From assembly GCA_910580005.1 (NCBI GenBank), contig CAJTXH010000009.1, positions 1 through 40,130 of the forward strand: DNA of 40,130 nt, read 5' to 3'. The DNA is from an uncultured Lachnospiraceae bacterium (GTDB lineage: Bacteria; Bacillota; Clostridia; Lachnospirales; Lachnospiraceae). Positions 25,662 to 34,094 of this stretch are shown piece by piece; the stretch's first letter is position 1; each line of letters starts with the position of its first letter. Below the pieces are notes generated by a model. It saw only the letters and a list, made by a program, of their open reading frames with translations, did not search any database and was not told the DNA's origin. Position numbers and translations under genes: made by a program.

Positions 25662-26438
25662 ATGAAAGCAAGGATAAAATTTACTAAAACAGGCTCTATG
25701 CGCTTTATTGGCCACCTGGATGTCCTGCGGTATTTCCAGAAGGCAATGCGCAGGGCAGATATAAATGTCAGCTACAGCAAGGGGTTTTCACCACACCAGC
25801 TTATGTCATTTACATCACCGCTTGGCATAGGCTTAAGCAGTGATGCAGAATACCTTGATGTTACCCTTGAAGAAACAGATGCACCAAAGGTAATGGCAGA
25901 CAGGATAAATTCTGTAATGAATGATGAGATAAGGGTTAAGGGCTTTACATATTTAAAAGACAGTGCAAAGCCTTCAATGGCGGCACTTGTGGCATGTGAT
26001 TATATTATTGCAATTAAGCCTGGCAAAAGCAGCCTTCTTGAAGAAAAAGCATTTGTTAAAGATAAAATATGCAGTTTTATGTCACAGGATAAAATTGAAG
26101 TGCTTAAAAAGACAAAGAAATCAGAGAAGCTTATAGATATAAAACAAGGCATATATAATATGGCAGGCAGCCTGCATGAATTTGAGGAAATAACAGGCAG
26201 GGGATTTCAAGAAAATGGGGAATTATGTCTTGATAAAGAGTGTACACCTGTGCTTTGCTGCCGGCTTGCATCTGGCAGTGTATCTAATATAAAACCAGGG
26301 CTTGTGCTGGAAGAATTGTGCCATTTTTCAGGTATTGCTTATGATGAATATGCTTACCAGGTACACAGACTTGAAATGTATGCAGAAACAGGTGGGAAAC
26401 TTGTGCCAATGATGGAATATGATGCAGTACAGCTATAA
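25662..26438 (+). CDS. TIGR03936/DUF2344 radical-SAM-associated protein
   Basis: 258 residues. The start is set at ATG 25662 (MKARIKFTKTGSMRFIGHLD, the family N-terminus); the open frame extends back into the radical SAM gene but has no other credible start. GGAAGG lies 13 bases upstream. The KGFSPHQLMSFTSPLGIG and YLDVTL motifs are typical. In many species it is fused to the end of the TIGR03960 protein, which supports a shared reaction. It is probably the substrate-recognition partner; function is unknown. Confidence 0.9.
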   Translation: MKARIKFTKTGSMRFIGHLDVLRYFQKAMRRADINVSYSKGFSPHQLMSFTSPLGIGLSSDAEYLDVTLEETDAPKVMADRINSVMNDEIRVKGFTYLKDSAKPSMAALVACDYIIAIKPGKSSLLEEKAFVKDKICSFMSQDKIEVLKKTKKSEKLIDIKQGIYNMAGSLHEFEEITGRGFQENGELCLDKECTPVLCCRLASGSVSNIKPGLVLEELCHFSGIAYDEYAYQVHRLEMYAETGGKLVPMMEYDAVQL

Positions 26439-26474
26439 TAAATATTTAAGGTTATATACAAGGGGGAAGTGTTT

Positions 26475-26834
26475 ATGAAAGATTATGTAAAAGTTTTTAA
26501 TTCAGATGATTATGCAGAAGTCTGTCTGTATAATTCAGACCAGAAAGTATTTGAAATTGGGGAGAAAATGAATGAAATTAATGAATATGCATATATGAAT
26601 GGCTATAACTGGGAGGCATTTTTAAATTGTTATCTGGCAAAAAAAGAGCCTGCCTTATTAGAAGGTATGAGAACAGACCCTGAGGCTGATATGTATGTGG
26701 CTTATTATGATTTTACCTCTGAAAATGAACAGAAGGCAAAAAGGGTTGGTGAAATTATTGTTTCATTAATTGAAAATGAAGAGGAACTGTACCAGTTTTT
26801 GCGTGATAATGGTGATGAAATTGAGTGGGATTAA
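26475..26834 (+). CDS. Imm51-like immunity protein
   Basis: 119 residues from ATG 26475, spaced 8 bases from GGGGG; a GTG at 26469 lies too close to it. The acidic C-terminal part, with AYYDFTSENEQKAKRVGEII and YQFLRDNGDEIEWD, resembles the Imm51 family of polymorphic-toxin immunity proteins. No toxin gene lies beside it: upstream is the radical SAM pair, downstream the convergent ZIP gene ends 9 bases away. Either an orphan immunity gene protecting against neighbours or a domesticated protein. Family assignment is from memory of the pattern. Confidence 0.55.
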   Translation: MKDYVKVFNSDDYAEVCLYNSDQKVFEIGEKMNEINEYAYMNGYNWEAFLNCYLAKKEPALLEGMRTDPEADMYVAYYDFTSENEQKAKRVGEIIVSLIENEEELYQFLRDNGDEIEWD

Positions 26835-26843
26835 TACATTCCA

Positions 26844-27617
26844 TTAAAACGCAACATCGAGTACCATCATTGCCACAAATCCTAAAGCTACACCTATTGT
26901 ACCAATATTAAAGCTTCCGTCTGACTGGGCTTCTGGAATAAGTTCTTCAACTACAACATAAAACATTGCCCCGGCAGCAAATGCAAGGAGATATGGCAGG
27001 ACTGGTACAATAAGCCCTGTAAGCATTATTGTTATAACAGCGCCTATAGGTTCAACTATTCCAGACATTGTGCCATATATAAATGATTTTATTCTGGACA
27101 TGCCATCATTTTTAAGAGGCATTGATATTATTGCCCCTTCTGGGAAGTTTTGTATTGCAATTCCTGCCGCAAGTGTAACTGCACTTGCCATTGTAATGCC
27201 TGTTTCTGGTGAAAGTGCCCCTGCCAGTGCAACCCCTACAGCCATTCCTTCTGGTATATTGTGGAATGTAACTGTAAGCGCAAGCATAACAGACCTTTTT
27301 ATTTTAAATGACGGGCCTTCTGGCTGGTTATTGTCAAACCGTAAGTGAGGTACTATATTATCAAGGCATAAAAGGAATATAATTCCTGCCAGGAAACCAG
27401 CCGCTGCTGGAAACCATGTATAAACATCCATGTTTTCTGACATTTCAATGGCAGGTATAATAAGTGACCATACTGCTGCCGCCAGCATCACACCCGATGC
27501 AAAGCCAGGCAGTAATTTTTCCAGGTTTCTGTTAATTTGGTTTCTCATAAGAAAAACCATTGCACTGCCTGACATAGTTCCTATAAATGGAATTAAAATC
27601 CCCATTGTAATATCCAA
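26844..27617 (-). CDS. ZIP family divalent metal transporter
   Basis: 257 residues with about eight membrane helices. The signature histidine/glutamate pairs are in TVTFHNIPEGMAVGVALAG (TM4) and AIQNFPEGAIIS (TM5), with YVVVEELIPEA near the end, as in ZupT-like zinc/iron/manganese importers. The long frame starts at a TTG (27617); an ATG at 27605 would remove four residues and either is possible. It reads towards the Imm51-like gene and shares no operon with it. The metal cannot be told from the sequence. Confidence 0.88.
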   Translation of the reverse strand: MDITMGILIPFIGTMSGSAMVFLMRNQINRNLEKLLPGFASGVMLAAAVWSLIIPAIEMSENMDVYTWFPAAAGFLAGIIFLLCLDNIVPHLRFDNNQPEGPSFKIKRSVMLALTVTFHNIPEGMAVGVALAGALSPETGITMASAVTLAAGIAIQNFPEGAIISMPLKNDGMSRIKSFIYGTMSGIVEPIGAVITIMLTGLIVPVLPYLLAFAAGAMFYVVVEELIPEAQSDGSFNIGTIGVALGFVAMMVLDVAF

Positions 27618-27684
27618 TTACCAACACATCCTTTGCGCACTTTCCATTTTATTGTTATTTTATGAAAGAGGATAAAAATTGTTA

Positions 27685-29448
27685 CTAAAAATTTTGTATC
27701 ATATTTTCTATTTCTCCATCTGAAAGTACCCTGCACTTTTTATCTTTTATTGCGTAGACCATGCTGCAGACAGACAGGACAGTAGGGCGGTGTGTTGTGA
27801 CTATACAGGTTCTTGGGTAGTCATCTTTCATAATGTTTTTAAGCACTTTCCTCTCTGTTGCGACATCAAGTGCGGAGGTTGCCTCATCAAGCAGCAGTAT
27901 TGGTGAATGCCTTATAAGTGAACGTGCGATGGAAAGCCGCTGTGCCTGCCCTTCTGAAAAACCTGCCCCACGTTCGCCAATTTTACTGTATATGCCATCA
28001 GGAAGCCTGCTGGTAAAATCCCATGCACATGCCATCTTTAAGGCGTCTATAATTTCTTCATCTGTTGCATCTGGTTTTATATTACGCATATTATCTGCAA
28101 TAGTCCCTGAAAACATTGTATTTCCCTGGGGGACATATGAAAAAAGCTTCCTTGTAGATGGTGACACAGGGAATGAGCCAGAAGTGCCGCCATAAAGCAT
28201 TGCACTGCCTTCCTGTGGGTGGAGAAGTGAAAGTATAAGGCGCAGCATTGTTGTTTTGCCTTCACCAGAAGGTCCTACAATAGCAACAATTTCATGTGGG
28301 CGTGCGTTAATACATGCTCCCTTGAAAATTTCATTTCCATTGCTGTATGAATATGCAATATCTGAAAATTCCAGGCTTATGCCTGTATTTTTATTCTGTT
28401 CAAAAAATATATCTGCTTCATCCGATTTGGAAAAGTCTTCTTTTGGCATTTCAATAATATCCATAAGGCGCCTGGCGGAAGTTGTAAGGGAAACAGCCGC
28501 AGGGACAAGTGAAATAAGCTGGTTTAAAGTACCTGTAAGAGTTCCTGAAAGGGATAGGAACATTGTCATTGTCCCATAACTTATTGCACCGCTCCATACA
28601 CGGTAAATACCAAAACCATAACAGCTATATGATACAGCAAGACCTGTAATAGACATTATTACGGATGTAACCATAGAAAGTCTTTGGAATTCAAGCCGCA
28701 TATCCAGATAATCCCTCTGGAGTTCCCTTAGGTGGCGGCTGTAAAGTTCTATAAGGTTAAATGCTTTAATAGTCTGTATATTGGAAAAAGCTTCCTGGTT
28801 AAAGCCTGACATACTTGCATTCATTGCCGCACTGCGCTTGTTATTGTTACGCATCCGTTTTAAAAGCCTGCGTGACATAAACATGCTTACAGGAACGCCA
28901 AGCAGCGCAAGGATTGCAAATATAAAATCGTTATAACATACAAGGGCAAATGCACTGATAAAACGTGCAGTAAATATAATAAGGTTTGGAATCCAGTTAA
29001 GTATTCCGTTTGAAATATTTGAGGCATCAGAACTCCAGCGTGTGAGAAGGTCGCCAGTATGGTAATTCTGTATTGCCTCAAGGTCGGTAACAAGCATTTT
29101 ATTGAAAATATCAGCTTTGATTTCATTATCAACACTTATGCTTATTTTATTGGAAAAATATGTTGAAAGCTGTGACAGTAGTATATTTCCGATTGCAAAA
29201 ATTATAAAAAAACAGAAAGTCTGTGCAAGAAGCCCTGTCTGTTTTCCAGTTATAATATCAACCATATCCCTTGATATAAGGCTTGAAACCAGGGAAAAGG
29301 CAGTATTAACCAGACCAAGGCCGGTGTAAAATGCCATCTGTTTCCAGTAATGCCTTGCATACTGGTAAATCCAGAGGGTTTCATGCCACATGTCTTTAAG
29401 CATTCCCTCTTTAATACGTTTTATATAGTGTTGTAATTTTTTATTCAT
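27685..29448 (-). CDS. ABC exporter, fused permease and ATPase, probably for the upstream precursor-like protein
   Basis: 587 residues: a six-helix type IV exporter domain (about 30-335) and an ATPase domain with Walker A GPSGEGKTT (near 391), Q-loop YVPQGNTMFSGT, signature FSEGQAQRLSIARSL in place of LSGGQ, Walker B ILLLDEATSAL and the H-loop VTTHRP. There is no N-terminal C39 peptidase domain, so it does not itself cut a leader in the way of lactococcin-type exporters. The only other gene on this strand before it is the 131-residue precursor-like protein, 124 bases upstream, separated by a stem-loop. Dimeric exporter at the membrane; cargo is inferred from position. Confidence 0.85.
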   Translation of the reverse strand: MNKKLQHYIKRIKEGMLKDMWHETLWIYQYARHYWKQMAFYTGLGLVNTAFSLVSSLISRDMVDIITGKQTGLLAQTFCFFIIFAIGNILLSQLSTYFSNKISISVDNEIKADIFNKMLVTDLEAIQNYHTGDLLTRWSSDASNISNGILNWIPNLIIFTARFISAFALVCYNDFIFAILALLGVPVSMFMSRRLLKRMRNNNKRSAAMNASMSGFNQEAFSNIQTIKAFNLIELYSRHLRELQRDYLDMRLEFQRLSMVTSVIMSITGLAVSYSCYGFGIYRVWSGAISYGTMTMFLSLSGTLTGTLNQLISLVPAAVSLTTSARRLMDIIEMPKEDFSKSDEADIFFEQNKNTGISLEFSDIAYSYSNGNEIFKGACINARPHEIVAIVGPSGEGKTTMLRLILSLLHPQEGSAMLYGGTSGSFPVSPSTRKLFSYVPQGNTMFSGTIADNMRNIKPDATDEEIIDALKMACAWDFTSRLPDGIYSKIGERGAGFSEGQAQRLSIARSLIRHSPILLLDEATSALDVATERKVLKNIMKDDYPRTCIVTTHRPTVLSVCSMVYAIKDKKCRVLSDGEIENMIQNF

Positions 29449-29493
29449 GTAAGTATATTCCTTAATAGTAAATACGTCTGCTTGAACTAAACA

Positions 29494-29537
29494 GAGCTTT
29501 CACACTATAGATAGGAACATCTATTTTGTAAAAGCTC
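29494..29537 (-). promoter_or_regulatory. Stem-loop between the precursor-like gene and the ABC exporter gene
   Basis: On the transcript, GAGCTTTTACA pairs with TGTGAAAGCTC around an inner ATAGA/TCTAT stem, about 44 nt in all. There is no T run after it. It could partly end transcription or protect the upstream message, letting the small protein be made in excess over its exporter. Confidence 0.5.
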
Positions 29538-29572
29538 ATTCTTGTTAGTAAATGTTTGCTTATAAAGTATTC

Positions 29573-29968
29573 TTAATACCAGTCGTCAGGGTTATCTGTA
29601 ATTGAAACACTTGTGATTTCAAGCCCGTCACCAGCTGAAACTTCTAAATCGCCAAGCCCTATATTGTCTGTTGGGTTATTGTGGTATCCATAATCAATAA
29701 CCAGTGTATTAGTGCCATCGCCGGATACAAGGTTGCCATTGCTCCTAACATATGTAACTTTCTGGTTGAATGAAATTGTAAGTTTCTGTTTATCAACTGT
29801 ATGTGTAGTGTCATGTTTGCCATTTACCTGGATAACATAAGTTTCCCTGCCGGTTTCTGGTGTCTGGTGGATATAAGCATTAGCTGTATAGCACCCACTT
29901 GCCATATATACGCCCTCTGTAAAGCTTCCATTCTGCATAATGGATGGTTTTTCGTAACTTTTTTTCAT
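29573..29968 (-). CDS. Precursor-like small secreted protein with a YxxP leader
   Basis: 131 residues from ATG 29968, 8 bases after GGAAGGG; a TTG at 29974 is less likely. The N-terminus MKKSYEKPSIMQNGSFTEGV fits a Y-x2-P-x-(I/L)-x3-G-x-F leader of the kind bound by RiPP recognition elements in lasso peptide systems. It runs into YMASG at 21-25 and C26, a possible cleavage point. The remaining 105 residues are polar and beta-rich (AYIHQTPETGRETYVIQVNG, LTISFNQKVTYV, NIGLGDLEVSAGDGLEI) with a single cysteine and an aromatic end DDWY. No Sec signal peptide is visible, so export would need the adjacent ABC transporter. I cannot name the family or activity. It has its own strong promoter. Confidence 0.75.
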   Translation of the reverse strand: MKKSYEKPSIMQNGSFTEGVYMASGCYTANAYIHQTPETGRETYVIQVNGKHDTTHTVDKQKLTISFNQKVTYVRSNGNLVSGDGTNTLVIDYGYHNNPTDNIGLGDLEVSAGDGLEITSVSITDNPDDWY

Positions 29969-30027
29969 AATCAATCCCTTCCTCTTAATGATAAAAGCAG
30001 TGTTAATAAGTTACATTGTTTAAATTA

Positions 30028-30056
30028 ATTTTATACTATAAATAAAGGGGCGTCAA
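30028..30056 (-). promoter_or_regulatory. Promoter of the precursor-like gene
   Basis: On the minus strand TTGACG (30056-30051), 17 bp, TAAAAT (30033-30028). It is a near-consensus sigma-A promoter about 50 bases before the ribosome binding site. Confidence 0.75.
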
Positions 30057-30085
30057 GTAATTTCTAATAAACTTGAAAAACGGTC

Positions 30086-30114
30086 TTGATGTTTTTGTAT
30101 TCCTGGCATATAAT
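30086..30114 (+). promoter_or_regulatory. Sigma-A-type promoter of the flagellin-like gene
   Basis: TTGATG (30086-30091), 17 bp, TATAAT (30109-30114). No sigma-28 flagellar promoter (TAAA and GCCGATAA) is visible before the gene. It diverges from the promoter of the precursor-like gene, 30 bp away. Confidence 0.75.
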
Positions 30115-30157
30115 ATAATTATCCAGATAATGTAAATAGTGGAAGTGGGGTGATTTT

Positions 30158-30907
30158 ATGAGTACCAGTATTTCATCAGTAAACAATAATTATAATGCTT
30201 CTTTTACAAAGCGTGTAGCAGATGACCCTGCTGGTTCTGCCATTGCACAGAAGCACCTGTCACAGGCTAAGGGATATGAGCAGGGTGCAAGAAATGGCGA
30301 AGATGGTTTAAGTGCCATTAAGACAGCAGATGAGGCGCTCTCAAACATTACAGGCAGCCTCCAGCGCATAAGGGAGTTAAGTGTGCAGGCTTCAAGCACA
30401 GCTATTTATTCTGATTCTGACAGGCAGGGCATGCAGAAGGAAATTGACCAGTTAAAAGAACATATAACAAGCATAGCAAGGGATACACAGTTTAATACAA
30501 AGCACCTTTTAGACGGCAGCATGGCTGACATGCACCTTGCACTTAATCCGCAGGGCGGCGGGCTTTCTATTAAAATGGAAGATATGACGCTTGAAAACCT
30601 TGGAATTAAGGATTACAGTGTTACAGGCAAGTTTGATATTTCTACAATTGATGATGCACTTGAAAAAGTCAGCAGTGCCAGAAGTTCATTAGGTGCACAG
30701 AGCAATGCTGTAGAAGTTAGTGTAAATACAAGCAATATTTCTTCTGAAAATATGGTTTCTTCGATGTCAGGCATTGAAGACATTGATATAGGGCAGTATG
30801 TGTCTGAACAGAAGAAAGGTGAGATAATGCAGCAGTATGGTTATTTTGTACAAAGCCAGCATATGCAGCAGCAACAGGATATGGTATCAAAGCTTTTAGG
30901 TATGTAA
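30158..30907 (+). CDS. Short flagellin-like protein with a truncated N-terminal D0 segment
   Basis: 249 residues after a GGGGTG-type site. The D1 region is clearly flagellin: ADDPAGSAIAQKHLSQAKGY, ARNGEDGLSAIKTADEAL, LQRIRELSVQA, EIDQLKEHITSIARDTQFN, LLDGS, and C-terminally IDDALEKVSSARSSLGAQ and VSKLLGM. Only 21 residues precede ADDPAG, where ordinary flagellins have about 45-50, so the D0 helix that builds the filament core is shortened. The variable D2/D3 middle is nearly absent. It lies alone, with a sigma-A promoter and no other flagellar genes in the window. It could be a minor filament protein or a secreted paralogue; glycosyltransferase genes converge on it. Confidence 0.85.
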   Translation: MSTSISSVNNNYNASFTKRVADDPAGSAIAQKHLSQAKGYEQGARNGEDGLSAIKTADEALSNITGSLQRIRELSVQASSTAIYSDSDRQGMQKEIDQLKEHITSIARDTQFNTKHLLDGSMADMHLALNPQGGGLSIKMEDMTLENLGIKDYSVTGKFDISTIDDALEKVSSARSSLGAQSNAVEVSVNTSNISSENMVSSMSGIEDIDIGQYVSEQKKGEIMQQYGYFVQSQHMQQQQDMVSKLLGM

Positions 30908-30922
30908 CATAGTTAAAGGGTA

Positions 30923-30977
30923 TATAAAGGGAAAATGCCAGGCACAGTTTTCTGCTGCCTGGCATTTTCCCTTTATA
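30923..30977. terminator. Bidirectional terminator between flagellin and glycosyltransferase genes
   Basis: A perfect 22-bp stem (30923-30944 with 30956-30977) and an 11-base loop; the stem core is AAATGCCAGGCA. A/T ends supply U tracts in both directions. It contains the stop codon of the minus-strand glycosyltransferase gene. Confidence 0.85.
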
Positions 30978-32166
30978 TTGTATCAAGCATTTCTGCAAGC
31001 CTTTTTTCGTATGTGTGGTTTTCACGCACAGACCTGCAGCCATTTCTTGCAATATTCATGCGTTCACCATCATGCTTCAGGTAATATCTAATCTTATCAT
31101 ATAAATCTGCCCTGCTGGAATAGCTTACAAAGTCCTCACCATCTATAAAATGCCTGTCAAAGTCATTTTGGTAATTAGTCAGCAGAAAACCTCCAGCACC
31201 CATTACGTCCATTGCTCTTAAAGGAATTCCGTTTTTAATGCTGCGCAGTGTAATATTTAAGTTTATTTTGCTGTTCTGGAAAACAAGTGGCATTTCATAC
31301 ATATAGTGGATTGTACCCATGTTTTTTATATCTGGAAGGAATGGTGTTTTTTCTGGTGTATAAAGTTTAAGCGGCATTGCAGGCTTCCCACCGGGAAGAG
31401 TTATATCTTTAAGGCATTTGCTTACACCGTCAAGTATCTCTGTACGTTCAGTTTGTGTTATTTTCCTGCAAAGGAAATAATTAGCATATGTGTACCCTGG
31501 TGTTTCCAGTCCGCCAATATTAGTTTCAAGTGGCATTGCCGCCTGCATTTTTTCTATTATGGCAGATGAAAGGGTGTCTTCTACAAATGTATATCCATAA
31601 ACAAGCATCTGGGATGCCATTACGCCTTCCAGGTATCCACGTGTATGTTCATCCAGCTTTTCCATTCTGTCATAAAGTGTATGCTTTTCTGTATAAAGCG
31701 AACCTACAAAGGACACATCAGCTTCTATAATTTTTTTCTGTTCAGGTGTTGCAGACATTTTTGCAAGCCTTCTGGCATTTACTGCCATAGGCATATAAAA
31801 TACATTTTTTACACCCAGGCAGCCAAGATCATAGACCATCTGTGAATCAAATATAAATATCCTGTTGCATGGGTTAAAGATTGTCTTGGAATACGTCAGT
31901 ACGAGAGGGCTGTCATAACACCATGATATATAATTAATCTTTGACTCATTACATGCATCTGATATTACTGGAAAGTAATTTGATGTAAAAACCAGGTCTA
32001 TATTATTTGTATGTATATATTTCTTTAATTCTGACTTGTACTTCGGGTCAATACGGTAGTTAGATGGTTCGTGCAGGTATTGTATAACAGTATGCCCTAA
32101 TAATTTAAATGCTTCTGTAATATCCTCCACGCCAAAGCTTTTCCATTGCGGATATAAAATATTCAT
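30973..32166 (-). CDS. CgeB/DUF3880-type glycosyltransferase
   Basis: 397 residues from an ATG with GGAGGG upstream. The N-terminal half matches the DUF3880 layout (VFTSNYFPVISDACNE, YISWCYDSPLVLTYS, FIFDSQMVYDLGCLG, YMPMAVNARR). The C-terminal half is a GT1-like domain with LRSIKNGIPLRAMDVMGAGG and DGEDFVSYSSRADLYDKIRY, ending with the CgeB-like tail RNGCRSVRENHTYEKRLAEM. CgeB-type enzymes are cytoplasmic transferases, some linked to spore or flagellar glycosylation. It follows the ligase-like gene by 21 bases in the same direction, so both are probably one transcript. Position beside a flagellin gene suggests that protein as acceptor; this is inference. Confidence 0.85.
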   Translation of the reverse strand: MNILYPQWKSFGVEDITEAFKLLGHTVIQYLHEPSNYRIDPKYKSELKKYIHTNNIDLVFTSNYFPVISDACNESKINYISWCYDSPLVLTYSKTIFNPCNRIFIFDSQMVYDLGCLGVKNVFYMPMAVNARRLAKMSATPEQKKIIEADVSFVGSLYTEKHTLYDRMEKLDEHTRGYLEGVMASQMLVYGYTFVEDTLSSAIIEKMQAAMPLETNIGGLETPGYTYANYFLCRKITQTERTEILDGVSKCLKDITLPGGKPAMPLKLYTPEKTPFLPDIKNMGTIHYMYEMPLVFQNSKINLNITLRSIKNGIPLRAMDVMGAGGFLLTNYQNDFDRHFIDGEDFVSYSSRADLYDKIRYYLKHDGERMNIARNGCRSVRENHTYEKRLAEMLDTI

Positions 32167-32187
32167 AAGTTCCGCCCTCCGCTGCTG

Positions 32188-34014
32188 TTAATCCTGGGTT
32201 AATTGGTTATTCTTAATATCTTGTTTTAACTTGTGGTTAATACCAAGCCCTATACCTATTAACGCAAAGAATATAGGTGATGTAGCCACACATGAATCAT
32301 TAGTGAGTGCAAGTATCATATAGCCAATGGAGCTTGCAAGTATAGCAACACCAACTTTAGGAAGATAGCCTTCGTAATCATGTTTCCAGTATATTGTAAA
32401 GCTGTTTACAATATAAAATATAAAGAATAAAAGCAGTGCAATTAATGAAGGCACACCCGTCTGTACAGCAGTCTGGAGATACAGGCAGTGTGGCTTTGTT
32501 ACAATTTCATTCTGGTGCCATGAATTATATAAACCTACCAGGTCATTATTTGGAAATGCCATTATAAATGTGTCAGGCCCTGAACCAAGCAGGAAATATT
32601 TTTTTAAAAGTGGCAGAGTCCTTGCCCATATATAGCCACGCCCATTGGCAAAATGGTAATGGTTTTCAAGGAAACTAAGTGATTTCTCATGTTCTGTAAG
32701 TTTCATTAAGGACATATTGCCGCCAAGTGCATAGTATGTCTTATTATTTGGTTTCATCATGTTTGAGAAATACCATGGCTGTCCTTCAATAGTCACTAAG
32801 AAACCATAGAATGATTCAGGCACTCTGACTGATGAAAATGTAAAAGGAAAACGTACATCATCTACTTTATAAGCAGAATTATCTTCCGCAGCACTATAAC
32901 TTACAGGGCTGCCACTTCCATCTTCAAGGCTGAAAATATCATTATTGTATTCATCCTGTTCAACTTTAAATACAAGGGAATTTCCATTATATTTAATAGT
33001 CACATTATCATCATTAGTAACAATGCTTTCCAGCAGATGTGTTTCTGGTGTCATAGAAAACATTGATTTCATACGGTTAAGCAGTATGTTCTGGTTCATT
33101 ACATTTATGCCTATAAATGCAACTGCAAATACAGCAATAGCAGCAACAGTTATTTTCCAGTTTTTAATAAATACTTTGCGCATACAAAGAAGCATGAGCA
33201 GAAGTGAGATAATTATTGTAATGACACCTGCACGTGACTGTGATGCAAAAAGTATAATTATAAGTGAAATGGCGAGCAATGCATAACCAATACGGCACCA
33301 GAGCTTTTTAGCAGCAAATATAAGTGCAACCAGTACAGGTACAATAAGTGTTGCATAAAAACCTACGTAGTTAGGGTTATATACTGTAAGGTATGCACGT
33401 CCAAGTTCAAATTTAAATTCAAGTCCTGTCTTTGGTGAAATCAGTTTCTGTCCTATTTCTGTACGCAGGAAATCATGTTTAAATGCCTGGCTTAAACCAA
33501 GTGCTGCCATTATGGAAATACCTGCTATAAACCATCTCATAGTGCGCCGCAGCACTGTTTCTTCCTGGAATACAAAGAAACAATAATATACTATTATAAA
33601 ATAGCCAATAAGAACCCAGACTGGCTCAAACTGTTCATATATCCCATTAAATGAAAAATAGGAGTATTTAGAAGCAATAGCTGAAATAAAGGAAATTACA
33701 GCATATACAAGAAGAGGAATTAATTTTTTATCCCAGGCAAATTTCCTTTCTTCGCCAAATACCATATATATAACAGCAAACACCATATAAATAGATATAA
33801 TAATTAGTGCAACTGTCTTATAACGCAGAAAAAAATCAGTTTGTTTTACTGGCCCGGTGTACCACTCAAACTGGTCAAGTTTAGTTTCATAACTGTAATA
33901 ATATGTGATGAGCGGAATTATTGCTAAAACTGCTATAGCTGGGAATATAAGGAAAAAAGAAATTTTCTTTTTTTCTTCTTTTTTATTTTTATTGTTTACA
34001 TTATAGCTTGCCAT
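32188..34014 (-). CDS. O-antigen ligase/polymerase-like membrane protein with a large extracellular insert
   Basis: 608 residues from ATG 34014, 5 bases after GAGGAGG; an ATG at 34062 would lie upstream of the predicted transcript start. There are about 12 membrane helices. Wzy/WaaL hallmarks are SQSRAGVITIIISLLLM and, near the end, NGRGYIWARTLPLLKKY, LLGSGPDTF and then KPHCLYLQTAVQTG. Between those two regions is a soluble stretch of about 150 residues with beta-type sequence (DNVTIKYNGNSLVFKVEQDE, GSPVSYSAAED, GFLVTIEGQPWYFS) that ordinary ligases lack. The family joins polyprenyl-linked glycans to an acceptor or polymerises them outside the membrane. The short Lys-rich N-terminus lies inside. 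Confidence 0.85.
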   Translation of the reverse strand: MASYNVNNKNKKEEKKKISFFLIFPAIAVLAIIPLITYYYSYETKLDQFEWYTGPVKQTDFFLRYKTVALIIISIYMVFAVIYMVFGEERKFAWDKKLIPLLVYAVISFISAIASKYSYFSFNGIYEQFEPVWVLIGYFIIVYYCFFVFQEETVLRRTMRWFIAGISIMAALGLSQAFKHDFLRTEIGQKLISPKTGLEFKFELGRAYLTVYNPNYVGFYATLIVPVLVALIFAAKKLWCRIGYALLAISLIIILFASQSRAGVITIIISLLLMLLCMRKVFIKNWKITVAAIAVFAVAFIGINVMNQNILLNRMKSMFSMTPETHLLESIVTNDDNVTIKYNGNSLVFKVEQDEYNNDIFSLEDGSGSPVSYSAAEDNSAYKVDDVRFPFTFSSVRVPESFYGFLVTIEGQPWYFSNMMKPNNKTYYALGGNMSLMKLTEHEKSLSFLENHYHFANGRGYIWARTLPLLKKYFLLGSGPDTFIMAFPNNDLVGLYNSWHQNEIVTKPHCLYLQTAVQTGVPSLIALLLFFIFYIVNSFTIYWKHDYEGYLPKVGVAILASSIGYMILALTNDSCVATSPIFFALIGIGLGINHKLKQDIKNNQLTQD

Positions 34015-34065
34015 GCCTGCCTCCTCTGTCTGGTGCATTTTCCTTTTAACTTTATAATGCATACA

Positions 34066-34094
34066 AGTATATCATAACATTTTATACATTACAA
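34066..34094 (-). promoter_or_regulatory. Promoter of the ligase-glycosyltransferase operon
   Basis: On the minus strand TTGTAA (34094-34089), 17 bp, TATACT (34071-34066). The transcript would start near 34059, which supports the ATG at 34014 as start of the ligase-like gene. Confidence 0.6.

Noticed and set aside
30061..30157. Possible sigma-28 flagellar promoter
   Set aside because: No TAAA/GCCGATAA pair at proper spacing was found; a near-perfect sigma-A promoter explains the region.
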